Shown: piece after piece, positions 32,107 to 42,289 of the stretch
How positions within the stretch are numbered: the first letter of the stretch is position 1
How the letters are laid out: each line of letters opens with the position of its first letter
Source: Kofleriaceae bacterium
GTDB taxonomy: Bacteria; Myxococcota_A; Polyangia; Haliangiales; Haliangiaceae
Direction: 5' to 3'
Length of the DNA stretch: 64,000 bases
Assembly: GCA_018057825.1 (NCBI GenBank)
Contig: JAGPCY010000004.1
Location: 186,001 to 250,000, forward strand
The notes under the pieces: model-generated
What the model was told of the DNA's origin: nothing
The model's input: the letters and a program-made list of their open reading frames with translations, nothing else
Database searches by the model: none
Position numbers and translations under genes: made by a program

Positions 32107-33444
32107 ATGCGTCGAGTCCTGACCTTGGCCACGGCGGTCGCCGTGGCCGCCGCGCCGGCCGCGGCCCAGCCCCGGCCCACCATCGACGATCCGCTCCTGG
32201 CCCCGCCGGCGCCGGCGCCCCGGACGGTGGCGTCGTGGGACGAGGCGCGGGCGCTCCTGGCCGCGACCCCGGAGCGCGCGCGGGCCGCCGCCGACGTGGC
32301 GCGCGCCGCCGCCCTCGGGCGCGCCGCCGCCGCGACCCGCTGGCCGACGGTGGCGGCGACGGCGTCGGTGGCGATCGATCTGCTGCACCCCGGGACCGCG
32401 CCCGGCATCCCGGCCACCGCGACCGTCACGCCGACCTCGCCCCTCGGCACCGCGGCCGTGGCCGCGATCCTCCCGCTCTACGACGCGCCGGCGCGGCGCG
32501 AGCGGACCGCCGCCGCCGCCGAGCGCCGGGGCGCCGCCGCCGGGCGCGAGGACGTCGAGCGTCGGACCTTGGCTCGGGCCGCGGCGGCCGCCGCCGCGGT
32601 GCTGGCGACGGCGCGGCTCGCTGAGCTGGCGCGCGACGGGCTGGGCCTCGCCCTCGAGCGCGCCGCCCTGGGCGCGCGGTCCTTCGAGCTCGGGGCGGCC
32701 ACCGAGCTCGACGCGATCCGCACGCGGCAGGACGTCGCGGTGGCGCGGGCCGCGGTGGTCAGCGCCGACGAGCAGCTCCGGGTCGCCCGCGAGGCCCTGG
32801 GCCTGGCCCTTGGCCTGGACGGCGAGGTCGGGCTCGGCGATGGCCTCGACGCCGCGGCGCTGGTCGCGGCGGTGCGCGCGCAGTGTCGCCCGCTGGCCCC
32901 CGGCGAGGCCCGCGCCGATCGCGTGGCCGCGGCCGCCGACGTCGAGGCCGCTCGCGCCCGCCAGGCCGCGGTCGCCGCCACCGCGCTACCCGCCGTCGAG
33001 CTGGCCTCGAGCGTGTCGGGTTACACCGCCGACCCCGCGCCCGGGCGGATCCCGGCCTGGTCGCTGGCCGTGGTCCTCCGGGTGCCGATCTGGGACGGAG
33101 GCCGCCGCGCCGCCGCGGTCGCCCAGCGCGCCGCCGCGGTCGCCGACGCGGTCGCGGTCGACGCGCAGCTCACGCGGGTCGCCGCCGTCGAGGGCGCCCG
33201 GGCCCGCCGCGGCGGCGAGGTCGCGGCCGCGCTGGTCGACGCCGCGCGCGAGGCCCGCGACCTGGCCGTGCGGATCGACGCGATGACCCGGCGCGGCTTC
33301 GAGATCGGCCGCGCCACCAGCCTCGAGCTGGTCCAGACCGCGGCGGTCTTGCGCCAGGCCGAGTTGACCCTGGCGGTCCGCGAGGCCGAGGCGGTCGCCG
33401 CCGCGCTCGCGGCGTTGCTCACGGAGGCTCGATGCGTGCCCTGA
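32107..33444 (+). CDS. TolC-family outer-membrane efflux protein
   Basis: The 445-aa protein has a signal peptide (M-R-R-V-L-T-L-A-T-A... to A-A-A-Q), then two long Ala-rich helical repeats typical of outer-membrane efflux proteins. These include a repeated E-L-(G/V)-x-A-T-E/S-L-(D/E) type motif (~195 and ~405). It would form the outer-membrane tunnel of the RND pump encoded next. Its 3' end overlaps the adaptor gene by 13 bp. GTG 32098 is an alternative start three codons upstream. Confidence 0.85.
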   Translation: MRRVLTLATAVAVAAAPAAAQPRPTIDDPLLAPPAPAPRTVASWDEARALLAATPERARAAADVARAAALGRAAAATRWPTVAATASVAIDLLHPGTAPGIPATATVTPTSPLGTAAVAAILPLYDAPARRERTAAAAERRGAAAGREDVERRTLARAAAAAAAVLATARLAELARDGLGLALERAALGARSFELGAATELDAIRTRQDVAVARAAVVSADEQLRVAREALGLALGLDGEVGLGDGLDAAALVAAVRAQCRPLAPGEARADRVAAAADVEAARARQAAVAATALPAVELASSVSGYTADPAPGRIPAWSLAVVLRVPIWDGGRRAAAVAQRAAAVADAVAVDAQLTRVAAVEGARARRGGEVAAALVDAAREARDLAVRIDAMTRRGFEIGRATSLELVQTAAVLRQAELTLAVREAEAVAAALAALLTEARCVP

Positions 33445-34613
33445 TCCCTGCCGCCTTGGTCGTGCTCGTCGCCTGTGGCGGCGAGGCCAGCTCGTCGAAG
33501 AAGCCGCCGCCGCCGCCGCCGCGCGAGGTCCAGCTCGTGACCGTCGCGCCGACCGAGGCCCGGGTCGCCGGCGAGTACCTCGGCACGCTCCTGTCGCGGG
33601 CCAGCCTGACCGTGATGCCCCAGGTCGCGGGCTACGTGCGCAAGCTCCACGTCCGCCCCGGTCAGCGGGTCCGGGTCGGCGACCCGCTGGTCGAGATCGA
33701 CGCCCGCGAGGAGAGCGCGGCTTTGTCGTCGGCCAGCGCCCAGGCCGAGGCCGCGGCCGCCGCCCTGGCCCTGGCCGAGCAGTCGCGGACCCGGATCGAA
33801 GCGCTGCACCGCGAGGGCCTGGCGACCGCCGCCGAGCTCGACAAGGTGCGGGCCGACGTCGCCGCCGCCGGCGCCGCGGTTCGGGCCGCCGGCGCCCAGG
33901 TCTCGCAACGTCGGGTCGCGGTCGGCAACCGCGTGGTCCGGGCCGCGGTGCCCGGAGCGATCGGCGAGGTCGTGGTCCGCCTCGGCGACTACGTCACCGC
34001 CACCACCCGCCTCACCACGATCGCCGGCGGCGACGGCCTCGAGCTGACCCTCGGCATCCCGGCGCCGCGGGCCCGCGGGCTCGTCGACGACGCGCCGATC
34101 GAGGTCCTCGGCGACGACGGGCAGGTCCTCCACACCACCCGCGCGTTCTACGTCGCCGCCGAGGCCGATCCGCGGACCCAGCTCGTCGCGGTCAAGGCCG
34201 CGGTCCCGGCCGACCTCGGGCTGCGGCCGGCCGAGCTGGTGCGGGCGCGGCTCATCTACTCGGCCGGGCTGGCGCTGCAGGTGCCGGCCATGGCGGTGGT
34301 CCGCCAGAGCGGCGCCGCCTTCGTCTTCGTCGCCGTCGAGAAGGCCGGCGCGCTGATCGCCGAGCGGCGCCTGATCCAGCTCGGCGCGCTGGGGCCGCGC
34401 GGCTTCGTCGTCGCCGCCGGGCTCAACCCCGGCGAGCGGATCGCGGTGTCGAGCGTGCAGAGCCTGCGCGATGGCGCGGCGATCAAGCCAGCGGCGCCCA
34501 AGCCCGACGGCGCGGCCCCGGTCAAGCCCGACGGCGCGGCCCCGGCCAAGCCCGACGGCGCCGCCCCGGCCAAGCCCGACGGCGCCGCCCCGGCCCCCGG
34601 AGCGGGACGCTAG
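33432..34613 (+). CDS. RND efflux periplasmic adaptor lipoprotein
   Basis: The 393-aa protein has a lipobox L-V-A-C (~15-18) followed by a Lys/Pro-rich linker with six prolines in a row. The adaptor core comprises a biotinyl-lipoyl half-motif V-R-P-G-Q-R-V-R-V-G-D-P-L (~75-88), a coiled-coil hairpin (~95-160) and a beta-barrel. It would link the inner-membrane RND pump to the TolC-like channel. The C-terminus carries four copies of an 8-residue K-P-D-G-A-A-P-x repeat, a likely flexible tail. It is followed 3 nt later by the pump gene. Confidence 0.88.
   Translation: MRALIPAALVVLVACGGEASSSKKPPPPPPREVQLVTVAPTEARVAGEYLGTLLSRASLTVMPQVAGYVRKLHVRPGQRVRVGDPLVEIDAREESAALSSASAQAEAAAAALALAEQSRTRIEALHREGLATAAELDKVRADVAAAGAAVRAAGAQVSQRRVAVGNRVVRAAVPGAIGEVVVRLGDYVTATTRLTTIAGGDGLELTLGIPAPRARGLVDDAPIEVLGDDGQVLHTTRAFYVAAEADPRTQLVAVKAAVPADLGLRPAELVRARLIYSAGLALQVPAMAVVRQSGAAFVFVAVEKAGALIAERRLIQLGALGPRGFVVAAGLNPGERIAVSSVQSLRDGAAIKPAAPKPDGAAPVKPDGAAPAKPDGAAPAKPDGAAPAPGAGR
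34500..34595 (+). repeat. Four 24-bp units encoding K-P-D-G-A-A-P-(V/A)
   Basis: Four head-to-tail 24-bp units differ only at a few third positions and one V/A codon. They lie at the very 3' end of the adaptor gene. Such in-frame units can gain or lose copies without breaking the frame. Confidence 0.85.
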
Positions 34614-34616
34614 CCC

Positions 34617-37600
34617 GTGGTCGAGTTCTTCCTCCGCCGCCCGGTGTTCGCGTCGGTGTGCGCGATCATCATCACGCTCCTGGGCGCGATGGCGGTGCCG
34701 CGCCTGCCGATCGCCCAGTACCCGGATCTCGCGCCGCCCCAGGTCACGGTGTCGGCGACCTACGTCGGGGCCAGCGCCGACGTCGTCGAGACCGCGGTCA
34801 CCACGCCCCTCGAGCAGGAGCTCAACGGCGTCGAGGGCATGAAGTACATCTCGTCGACCAGCTCCAACGACGGCCAGAGCCAGATCACGATCACGTTTGG
34901 CCCCGGACGCGATCTCGAGGTCGCCGCGGTCGACGTGCAGAACCGGGTCGCGCGGGCCGCCGCCCGGTTGCCGGCCCAGGTCAACCAGGCCGGCGTGGTC
35001 GTGACCAAGGCCTCGAACCAGCTCCTGTGCACGTTTGGCTTCTACTCCGACGACGATCGCTACGATCCGGCGTTCCTGTCGAACTTCGTCGACGTCTACC
35101 TGCGCGACGCGCTCAAGCGCATCCCCGGCGTCGGCGAGGTCCGGATCTTCGGCGAGCGCAAGTTCGCGATGCGGGTGTGGCTCGATCCGACCAAGCTGGC
35201 GCGCCGGCGCCTGACCGGCGGCGACGTCCTGCGCGCGCTGCAGGAACAGAACGTCCAGATCGCCGCCGGCCAGCTCGGCCAGCCGCCGTCGGCGCCCGAT
35301 CAACCGTACCAGCTCGCGGTCCGGGCCCAGGGCCGCTTGATCGAGCCTGGCGAGTTCGCGGCGATCGTGATCCAGCGCGGCGACAACGGCGAGCTGGTCC
35401 GCCTGGGCGACGTCGCTCGGGTCGAGCTGGGCGCCGAGAGCTACGGCACCGCGATGTTGTTCAACGGCCGGCCCGGCGTCGGCCTGGGCGTGTTCCAGCT
35501 CCCGACCGCCAACGCCCTCGAGGTGCGCGACGCGGTGGTCGCCGAGCTGGCCCGACGCGCGCCCAGCTTCCCGCCCGGCCTGCGCTACGCCCCGGGCACC
35601 GACACCACCTTGGCGGTCCGGGCCTCGGTCGACGAGGTGGTGACCACGCTCATCGAGGCGGTGGTCCTGGTGATCGCGGTGATCTTCCTGTTCCTCCACG
35701 GCTGGCGCAGCGTCGTGATCGTCGCGCTGACCCTGCCGGTGTCGCTGGTCGGCACCTTCGCCTTCGTCGAGCTGTTCGGGTTCTCGATCAACACCTTGAC
35801 CCTGTTTGGCCTGACCCTGGCGACCGGTCTGGTCGTCGATGACGCCATCGTCGTGATCGAGAACGTCGAGCGGCTGATGCACGAACGCAGCCTCGACGCC
35901 CGGGCCGCCGCGGTCGCCAGCATGCGCGAGGTCACCGGCGCGGTGATCGCGACGTCGATCGTCTTGGTCGCGGTGTTCGCGCCGATCGCGATGTTCCCCG
36001 GGACCACCGGCGCGATCTACCAGCAGTTCGCGCTGACGATCGCCGCGTCGATCGCGATCTCGACCTTCGCCGCGCTGACCCTGACCCCGGCCCTGGCGGC
36101 GCTGCTCCTGGTGCCGCCGCCGGCGGTCAAGTGGATCGGCTTCCGCGCCGTCGACGGGATCCTCGAGCTCGGCCGCCGGGCCTACGTCTGGACCCTGACC
36201 CGCTTGCTGCGCCAGCGGATCGTCGTGCTCGTCGCGTTCGTGGGCTGCCTGGTCGCCACGGTCCACCTGTTCCGGGCCGCGCCCGCCGGGTTCATCCCCG
36301 ACGAGGATCAGGGCTACTTCATCATCTCGGTCCAGGGCCCAGACGGGATGTCGTTCACCGACAACCAGGCGGTGGTCCGCGAGGTCGGCGCGATCCTCGA
36401 CGGCGTCCCCGAGGTCAAGGCCCGCTTCATGGTGTCGGGCATCTCGCCGAGCGGCACCGGCTCGAACCAGGCCCAGATCTTCGTGCCGCTCAAGCCGTGG
36501 TCGGAGCGGCCCCGGGCCTCGCAGTCGGTGGCGGCCCTGGTCGAGCGCCTGCGCGGCCCGCTCAGCCGGATCGGCCGGGCCCGGGTCACGCCGTTTCGGC
36601 CGCCGACCATCCGCGGCGTCGGCGCGGTCGGCGGCTTTCAGTTCGTCGTCCAGGACACCTCGGTCGGGCGGTCCCTCGACGAGCTGGCCGCCGCCACCGG
36701 CGCCCTGGTCGGCGCCGCCAACAACGACCCGCGGCTGCGCGGCATCTTCACTTCGTTCACCGCCAACACGCCGATCATCGCGGTCGAGGTCGATCGCGAG
36801 AAGGCCAAGGCCCTCGGGGTCCAGGTCGATCAGCTCTACGGCGCGCTCCAGCTCTTCCTCGGCAGCCAGTACGTCAACGACTTCAACTACGCCAACCGCA
36901 CCTACCGGGTCTACGTCCAGGCCGACGCGCCGTTCCGCGACGACCCCGACGACATCGGCGCCTACCTGGTGCGCACCGACGGCGGCGAGCTGGTCCCGGT
37001 CGAGACCGTGGCCCGGGCCCGACCGGCCACCTCGGCCCAGCTCATCCGCCACTACAACTTGTTCCGCTCGGCCGAGATCAACGGCACCGCGGCGCCGGGA
37101 GTATCGTCGGGCCAGGCCCTGGCGGCGATGGAGGAGCTGGCCGCCCGGACCCTGCCCGAGGGCATGGCCACCGAGTGGACCGGCCTGTCCCTCGAGCAGA
37201 AGCAGGCCGGGTCCGAGACCCTGGTGATCTTCGCGCTCGGGCTGGTGTTCGTCTTCCTGGTGCTGGCGGCGCAGTACGAGTCGTTCGTCCTGCCGTTCGT
37301 GATCATCCTGGCGGTGCCGCTGGCGATCCTCGGCGGGCTCGGGCTCCAGCTCGCGCGCGATCTGGTCAACGACGTCTTCTGTCAGGTCGGGTTGGTCATG
37401 TTGATAGGCCTGGCCAGCAAGAACGCGATCTTGATCGTCGAGTTCGCCGAGCAGCTCCGCCGCACCGGCGTGGCGCCGCGCGAGGCGGTGGTGACCGCCG
37501 CCAGCATCCGGCTGCGCCCGATCCTCATGACCTCGATCGCGTTCTTGCTCGGCGTCTTGCCGCTCATGTTCGCCACCGGCGCCGGCGCCGCGGCCCGCAA

Positions 37601-37706
37601 CTCCCTGGGCACGACGGTGTTCGGCGGCATGTTGGTGTCGACCGCGGTCAACCTGATCTTCATCCCGGCGATCTACGCCACGGTCCGGCGCCGCGCCGTC
37701 ACCTGA
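34617..37706 (+). CDS. RND (HAE-1/AcrB-type) efflux pump
   Basis: The 1029-aa length is usual for AcrB/MexB-type pumps. It starts V-E-F-F-L-R-R-P-V-F with the first membrane segment directly after. The proton-relay segment reads G-L-V-V-D-D-A-I-V-V-I-E-N (two adjacent Asp), and the protein has two large periplasmic loops and twelve predicted membrane helices. It is an inner-membrane drug/proton antiporter in a complete three-gene tripartite operon (32107-37706). Its TGA stop joins directly with the stop of the convergent ABC permease gene through a TGATCA palindrome. Confidence 0.93.
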   Translation: MVEFFLRRPVFASVCAIIITLLGAMAVPRLPIAQYPDLAPPQVTVSATYVGASADVVETAVTTPLEQELNGVEGMKYISSTSSNDGQSQITITFGPGRDLEVAAVDVQNRVARAAARLPAQVNQAGVVVTKASNQLLCTFGFYSDDDRYDPAFLSNFVDVYLRDALKRIPGVGEVRIFGERKFAMRVWLDPTKLARRRLTGGDVLRALQEQNVQIAAGQLGQPPSAPDQPYQLAVRAQGRLIEPGEFAAIVIQRGDNGELVRLGDVARVELGAESYGTAMLFNGRPGVGLGVFQLPTANALEVRDAVVAELARRAPSFPPGLRYAPGTDTTLAVRASVDEVVTTLIEAVVLVIAVIFLFLHGWRSVVIVALTLPVSLVGTFAFVELFGFSINTLTLFGLTLATGLVVDDAIVVIENVERLMHERSLDARAAAVASMREVTGAVIATSIVLVAVFAPIAMFPGTTGAIYQQFALTIAASIAISTFAALTLTPALAALLLVPPPAVKWIGFRAVDGILELGRRAYVWTLTRLLRQRIVVLVAFVGCLVATVHLFRAAPAGFIPDEDQGYFIISVQGPDGMSFTDNQAVVREVGAILDGVPEVKARFMVSGISPSGTGSNQAQIFVPLKPWSERPRASQSVAALVERLRGPLSRIGRARVTPFRPPTIRGVGAVGGFQFVVQDTSVGRSLDELAAATGALVGAANNDPRLRGIFTSFTANTPIIAVEVDREKAKALGVQVDQLYGALQLFLGSQYVNDFNYANRTYRVYVQADAPFRDDPDDIGAYLVRTDGGELVPVETVARARPATSAQLIRHYNLFRSAEINGTAAPGVSSGQALAAMEELAARTLPEGMATEWTGLSLEQKQAGSETLVIFALGLVFVFLVLAAQYESFVLPFVIILAVPLAILGGLGLQLARDLVNDVFCQVGLVMLIGLASKNAILIVEFAEQLRRTGVAPREAVVTAASIRLRPILMTSIAFLLGVLPLMFATGAGAAARNSLGTTVFGGMLVSTAVNLIFIPAIYATVRRRAVT

Positions 37707-38591
37707 TCACGTCGGCGGGCGGCCGAGCGCCGCCGGCTCGCCGGTCCTCTTGCGCGGCCACGCGGCGAGGACGACGAGGGCCAGGACGTAGGGCACGAGC
37801 CGGACCAGCTCGGGCGGCAGGCCTAGGCTGCGCGACTGCATGTGGAACTGCAGCGCCTCGGCCAGCCCGAAGGCCAGGCAGATCGCGACCGCGCGCCCCG
37901 GCCGCCAGCCGCTCATGATCACCGCGATCAGCGCGAAGTAGCCCCGGCCGCCCGACATCTCGGCGACGAAGCCGGTCACGGTCAGCGAGATCTGCGCGCC
38001 ACCCAGGCCGACCACCGCGCCGCCGAGGAGCATCGCTAGCCAGCGCACGCGCACCACCGAGACCCCGGCGGCGGCGACCGCGTCCGGGCGTTCGCCGGCG
38101 GCGCTGATGCGCAGGCCCAGGCGGGTATGGGGCAAGGCGAGGGCGATCGCGGCCACCGCCAGCGCGGCCAGGTAGGTGATCGGGTTGGTCGCCAGGCCGG
38201 TGCCCAGGCTGTCGATCGGCGGCGAATTGGAACCTTGATCGTAGAGCATGTTCAGGACGAAGCGGGTCAGGCCCGCCGCGCCGAGGTTGAGCGCGACGCA
38301 CGTCACGACCTGATCGGCCTTGAGGTGCAGGCTCCACACCGCCTGGATCGCCGCCACCGCGACGCCGGCGGCGGCCGCGGCGGCCATGCCCACCGCAGGT
38401 TGACCGGTCTCGTGGGTCACCACCGCGGCGGTGAACGCGCCCATGAGCAGCTTGGCCTCGAGGGCCAGATCGATCACGCCCGAGCGCTCGCTGAGCGCGC
38501 CGCCCAGCGCCGCGAGCCCGTAGGGGATCGCGACCCGCACCGCCTGGAGGAGGAAGCCGAAGGTGAACAGCGACCACACGAGCTCGCTCAT
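37707..38591 (-). CDS. BMP-family ABC transporter permease, second subunit
   Basis: This 294-aa, highly hydrophobic protein has about eight to nine membrane segments and the N-terminal Y-G-L-A-A-L-G-G-A-L-S-E-R-S-G motif of branched-chain/nucleoside-type permeases (YufQ/NupQ-like). ATG at 38591 overlaps the stop of the upstream permease (ATGA). It is the last gene of a four-gene importer operon, and its stop abuts the convergent RND pump gene. Confidence 0.88.
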   Translation of the reverse strand: MSELVWSLFTFGFLLQAVRVAIPYGLAALGGALSERSGVIDLALEAKLLMGAFTAAVVTHETGQPAVGMAAAAAAGVAVAAIQAVWSLHLKADQVVTCVALNLGAAGLTRFVLNMLYDQGSNSPPIDSLGTGLATNPITYLAALAVAAIALALPHTRLGLRISAAGERPDAVAAAGVSVVRVRWLAMLLGGAVVGLGGAQISLTVTGFVAEMSGGRGYFALIAVIMSGWRPGRAVAICLAFGLAEALQFHMQSRSLGLPPELVRLVPYVLALVVLAAWPRKRTGEPAALGRPPT

Positions 38592-39585
38592 CGCGGCGCC
38601 CTCCGCGCCATGGCCGCGGCCGCGACCAGGACTACCACCGCCTGGACCACGTCGACCATCTCCTTGGGCACCAGGGTCGCGACCCCGATGCCGCCCTGGC
38701 CCAGGATCGCGAACAGGAGCGCGCTCGCGATCAGCGCCAGCGGTCGGCCGCCGACCAGGAGCGCGACCGCGACGCCGACGAAGCCCGTGCCGCGCCCGAG
38801 GCCGTCCTCGTAGGCGTGCTTGTGGCCGAGGACGAAGTGGGCGCCGGCCAGCCCGGCCATCGCGCCGCCGACCGCCATCGCGCTGACCCGGGCCCGATCG
38901 ACCGCCATTCCGGCGGCCCGCGCGGCGTCGAGGCCCAGGCCGGTGGCGCGCCACACGAAGCCGGTGGTGGTGCGGGTGAACACCAGCGCGATCGCGACCG
39001 CCACCGCGACGGCGCCGAGCGCGCTGACCGAGGCGTTCGAGCCGGCCAGGCCGAACTCGGGCAAGCGCGCGCCGTCGACGATCGTCTGGGTCCGCGGCGC
39101 CTCGGCGCCGAACAGCCAGCGGTTGCCGATCCACAAGACGACGCCGCTGACGATCGTGTTCACGAGGATCGCGACGATCACCTCGTGGGCGCCGCGGTAG
39201 ACGCGCAGGGCGCCGGTGCCGGCGCCGATCGCGGCCCCCATGGCCATCGCCGCCGCGGTCGCCAGCGGGACCGCGAGCACCGCCGGGGTGTCGGTCGGGA
39301 GCGCGGCCGCGACCGCCGCCGCCGCCATCGCCGCCGCGGCGAGCTGACCCTCGCCGCCGATGTTGAACAGCCCGGCTCGCAGCGGCACCGCGACCGCCAG
39401 GCCGGTGAGGATGAGCGGCGTCGCGCGGAAGATGACCTGACCGACGCCGTAGGTGTCCCCCAGGGTCGCCGCGCCCAGCGCCGCCCACACGTCGAGGGGG
39501 CGCGCGCCGGCCACGATCATGAGCGCGGTGGCGGCCGCGGTCGCGGTCAGCACCGCGATCGCCGCGGTGGTCCAGACCGTCCGGT

Positions 39586-39589
<4 letters not shown>
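38588..39589 (-). CDS. BMP-family ABC transporter permease, first subunit
   Basis: The 333-aa integral membrane protein contains the permease signature F-N-I-G-G-E-G-Q-L (~74-82), diagnostic for YufP/NupP-like nucleoside or simple-sugar permeases. It starts at ATG 39589 overlapping the ATPase stop, and ends overlapping the next permease. It forms the translocation path with that subunit. Confidence 0.88.
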
Positions 39590-41129
<1,540 letters not shown>

Positions 41130-41133
<4 letters not shown>

Positions 41134-42161
41134 CGCCACGGCACCTCGATCCGCCCGGCGATGATGTCGGCGGTGACCGCCCGGGCTCGCGCCACGATCT
41201 CGGGCGGCAGGAGCGTGGCGTTGGCGGCGTCGCTGACGAAGCCGACGCCGTCGTCGGCCAGGCCGAGCTCGCGGATGCCGCCCTGGAACCGCCCGGCGAC
41301 CACATCGGCGATCGCGTCGTAGACCGCGACGTCGACCTTCTTGATCATGCTGGTCATCACGCAGCACGGCGCCTCGTGGTGTTGATCGGAGTCGACCCCG
41401 ATCACCCGGCGGCCGCGGCCCTTGGCCGCCGCGATCACGCCCGCGCCGGTCTTGCCCGAGGCGTGGAAGATGATGTCGGCGCCGCCCTCGAACTGCGCCT
41501 CGGCCAGCTCCTGGCCGAGCGTCGGATCGGCGAAGGCCTTGGGCTCGGTGCCGGCGTAGGCCGAGTACACGCGACAGGTCGGGCAGGCGTGCTTGACCCC
41601 GGCGGTGTAGCCGGCCTCGAACTTGCGGATGAGCGGGATCTTCATGCCGCCGACGAAGCCGACGATCTGCGAGCGCGTGGACCAGCCGGCGATCGCGCCG
41701 ACCACGAAGCTGCCCTCGTGTTCGCGAAACCGCAGCCCGGCCAGGTTGGGCGGCGGCATCGCGTCGGAGGTCGGCGCGTAGTCGACGCCGGCGAAGGCGG
41801 TGCGCGGGAACACCGCCGCGATGCGCTCGAGGTCGGCCGAGAAGATGAAGCCGACCCCGATCACCAGGTCGACGCCCTCGGCGGCGAGCTGGCGCAGCCC
41901 GGCCTCGCGGTCGGCGCCGTCCGACGGCTCGAGCCAGCGGACCTCGACGCCGAGTTCGCGCCGCGCGCGCTCGAGGCCGCGCCAGGCGGCGTCGTTGAAC
42001 GAGCGATCGTCTTTGCCGCCGACGTCGAACACCAGCCCGACCCGGATCGCCCGCGTCGCCCCCGCCGAGCGCGGAGTCGGCGCCGGCGCGATGAGCTGCC
42101 CGAGCGCGATCAACGCCAGGTTGACCGCGACCAGCCCAGCGACGAGGTGCGCGGCTCGCAC
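41130..42161 (-). CDS. BMP/PnrA-family substrate-binding protein
   Basis: The 343-aa protein starts at GTG 42161 with an N-terminal hydrophobic signal or anchor. The BMP-family fold is marked by G-L-V-F-D-V-G-G-K-D-D-R-S-F-N-D (~42-57) and G-V-D-S-D-Q (~250). PnrA/BmpA proteins bind purine nucleosides, so the operon (binding protein, ATPase, two permeases) is probably a nucleoside importer. There is no clear lipobox cysteine, unlike most BmpA lipoproteins, so it may stay anchored by an uncleaved helix. Confidence 0.88.
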
Positions 42162-42289
42162 GCCCTGACGTTAGGGCCGGCGCGGGCCCAAGTCATCCGT
42201 TCTCGTAGCCGATTCCGCTCGGCGCGCGGCGCGGTTGGTGGCGGTCCGCGGGTCACGCCGCGCCGGCCGGCGCGGTAGACTCTCGCCCG

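Noticed and set aside
33021-37052. A long open frame on the minus strand across the RND operon
   Set aside because: It is a mirror of the GC-biased codons of the plus-strand genes, rich in Arg/Gly/Asp repeats with no domain. The RND proteins on the plus strand are unmistakable.
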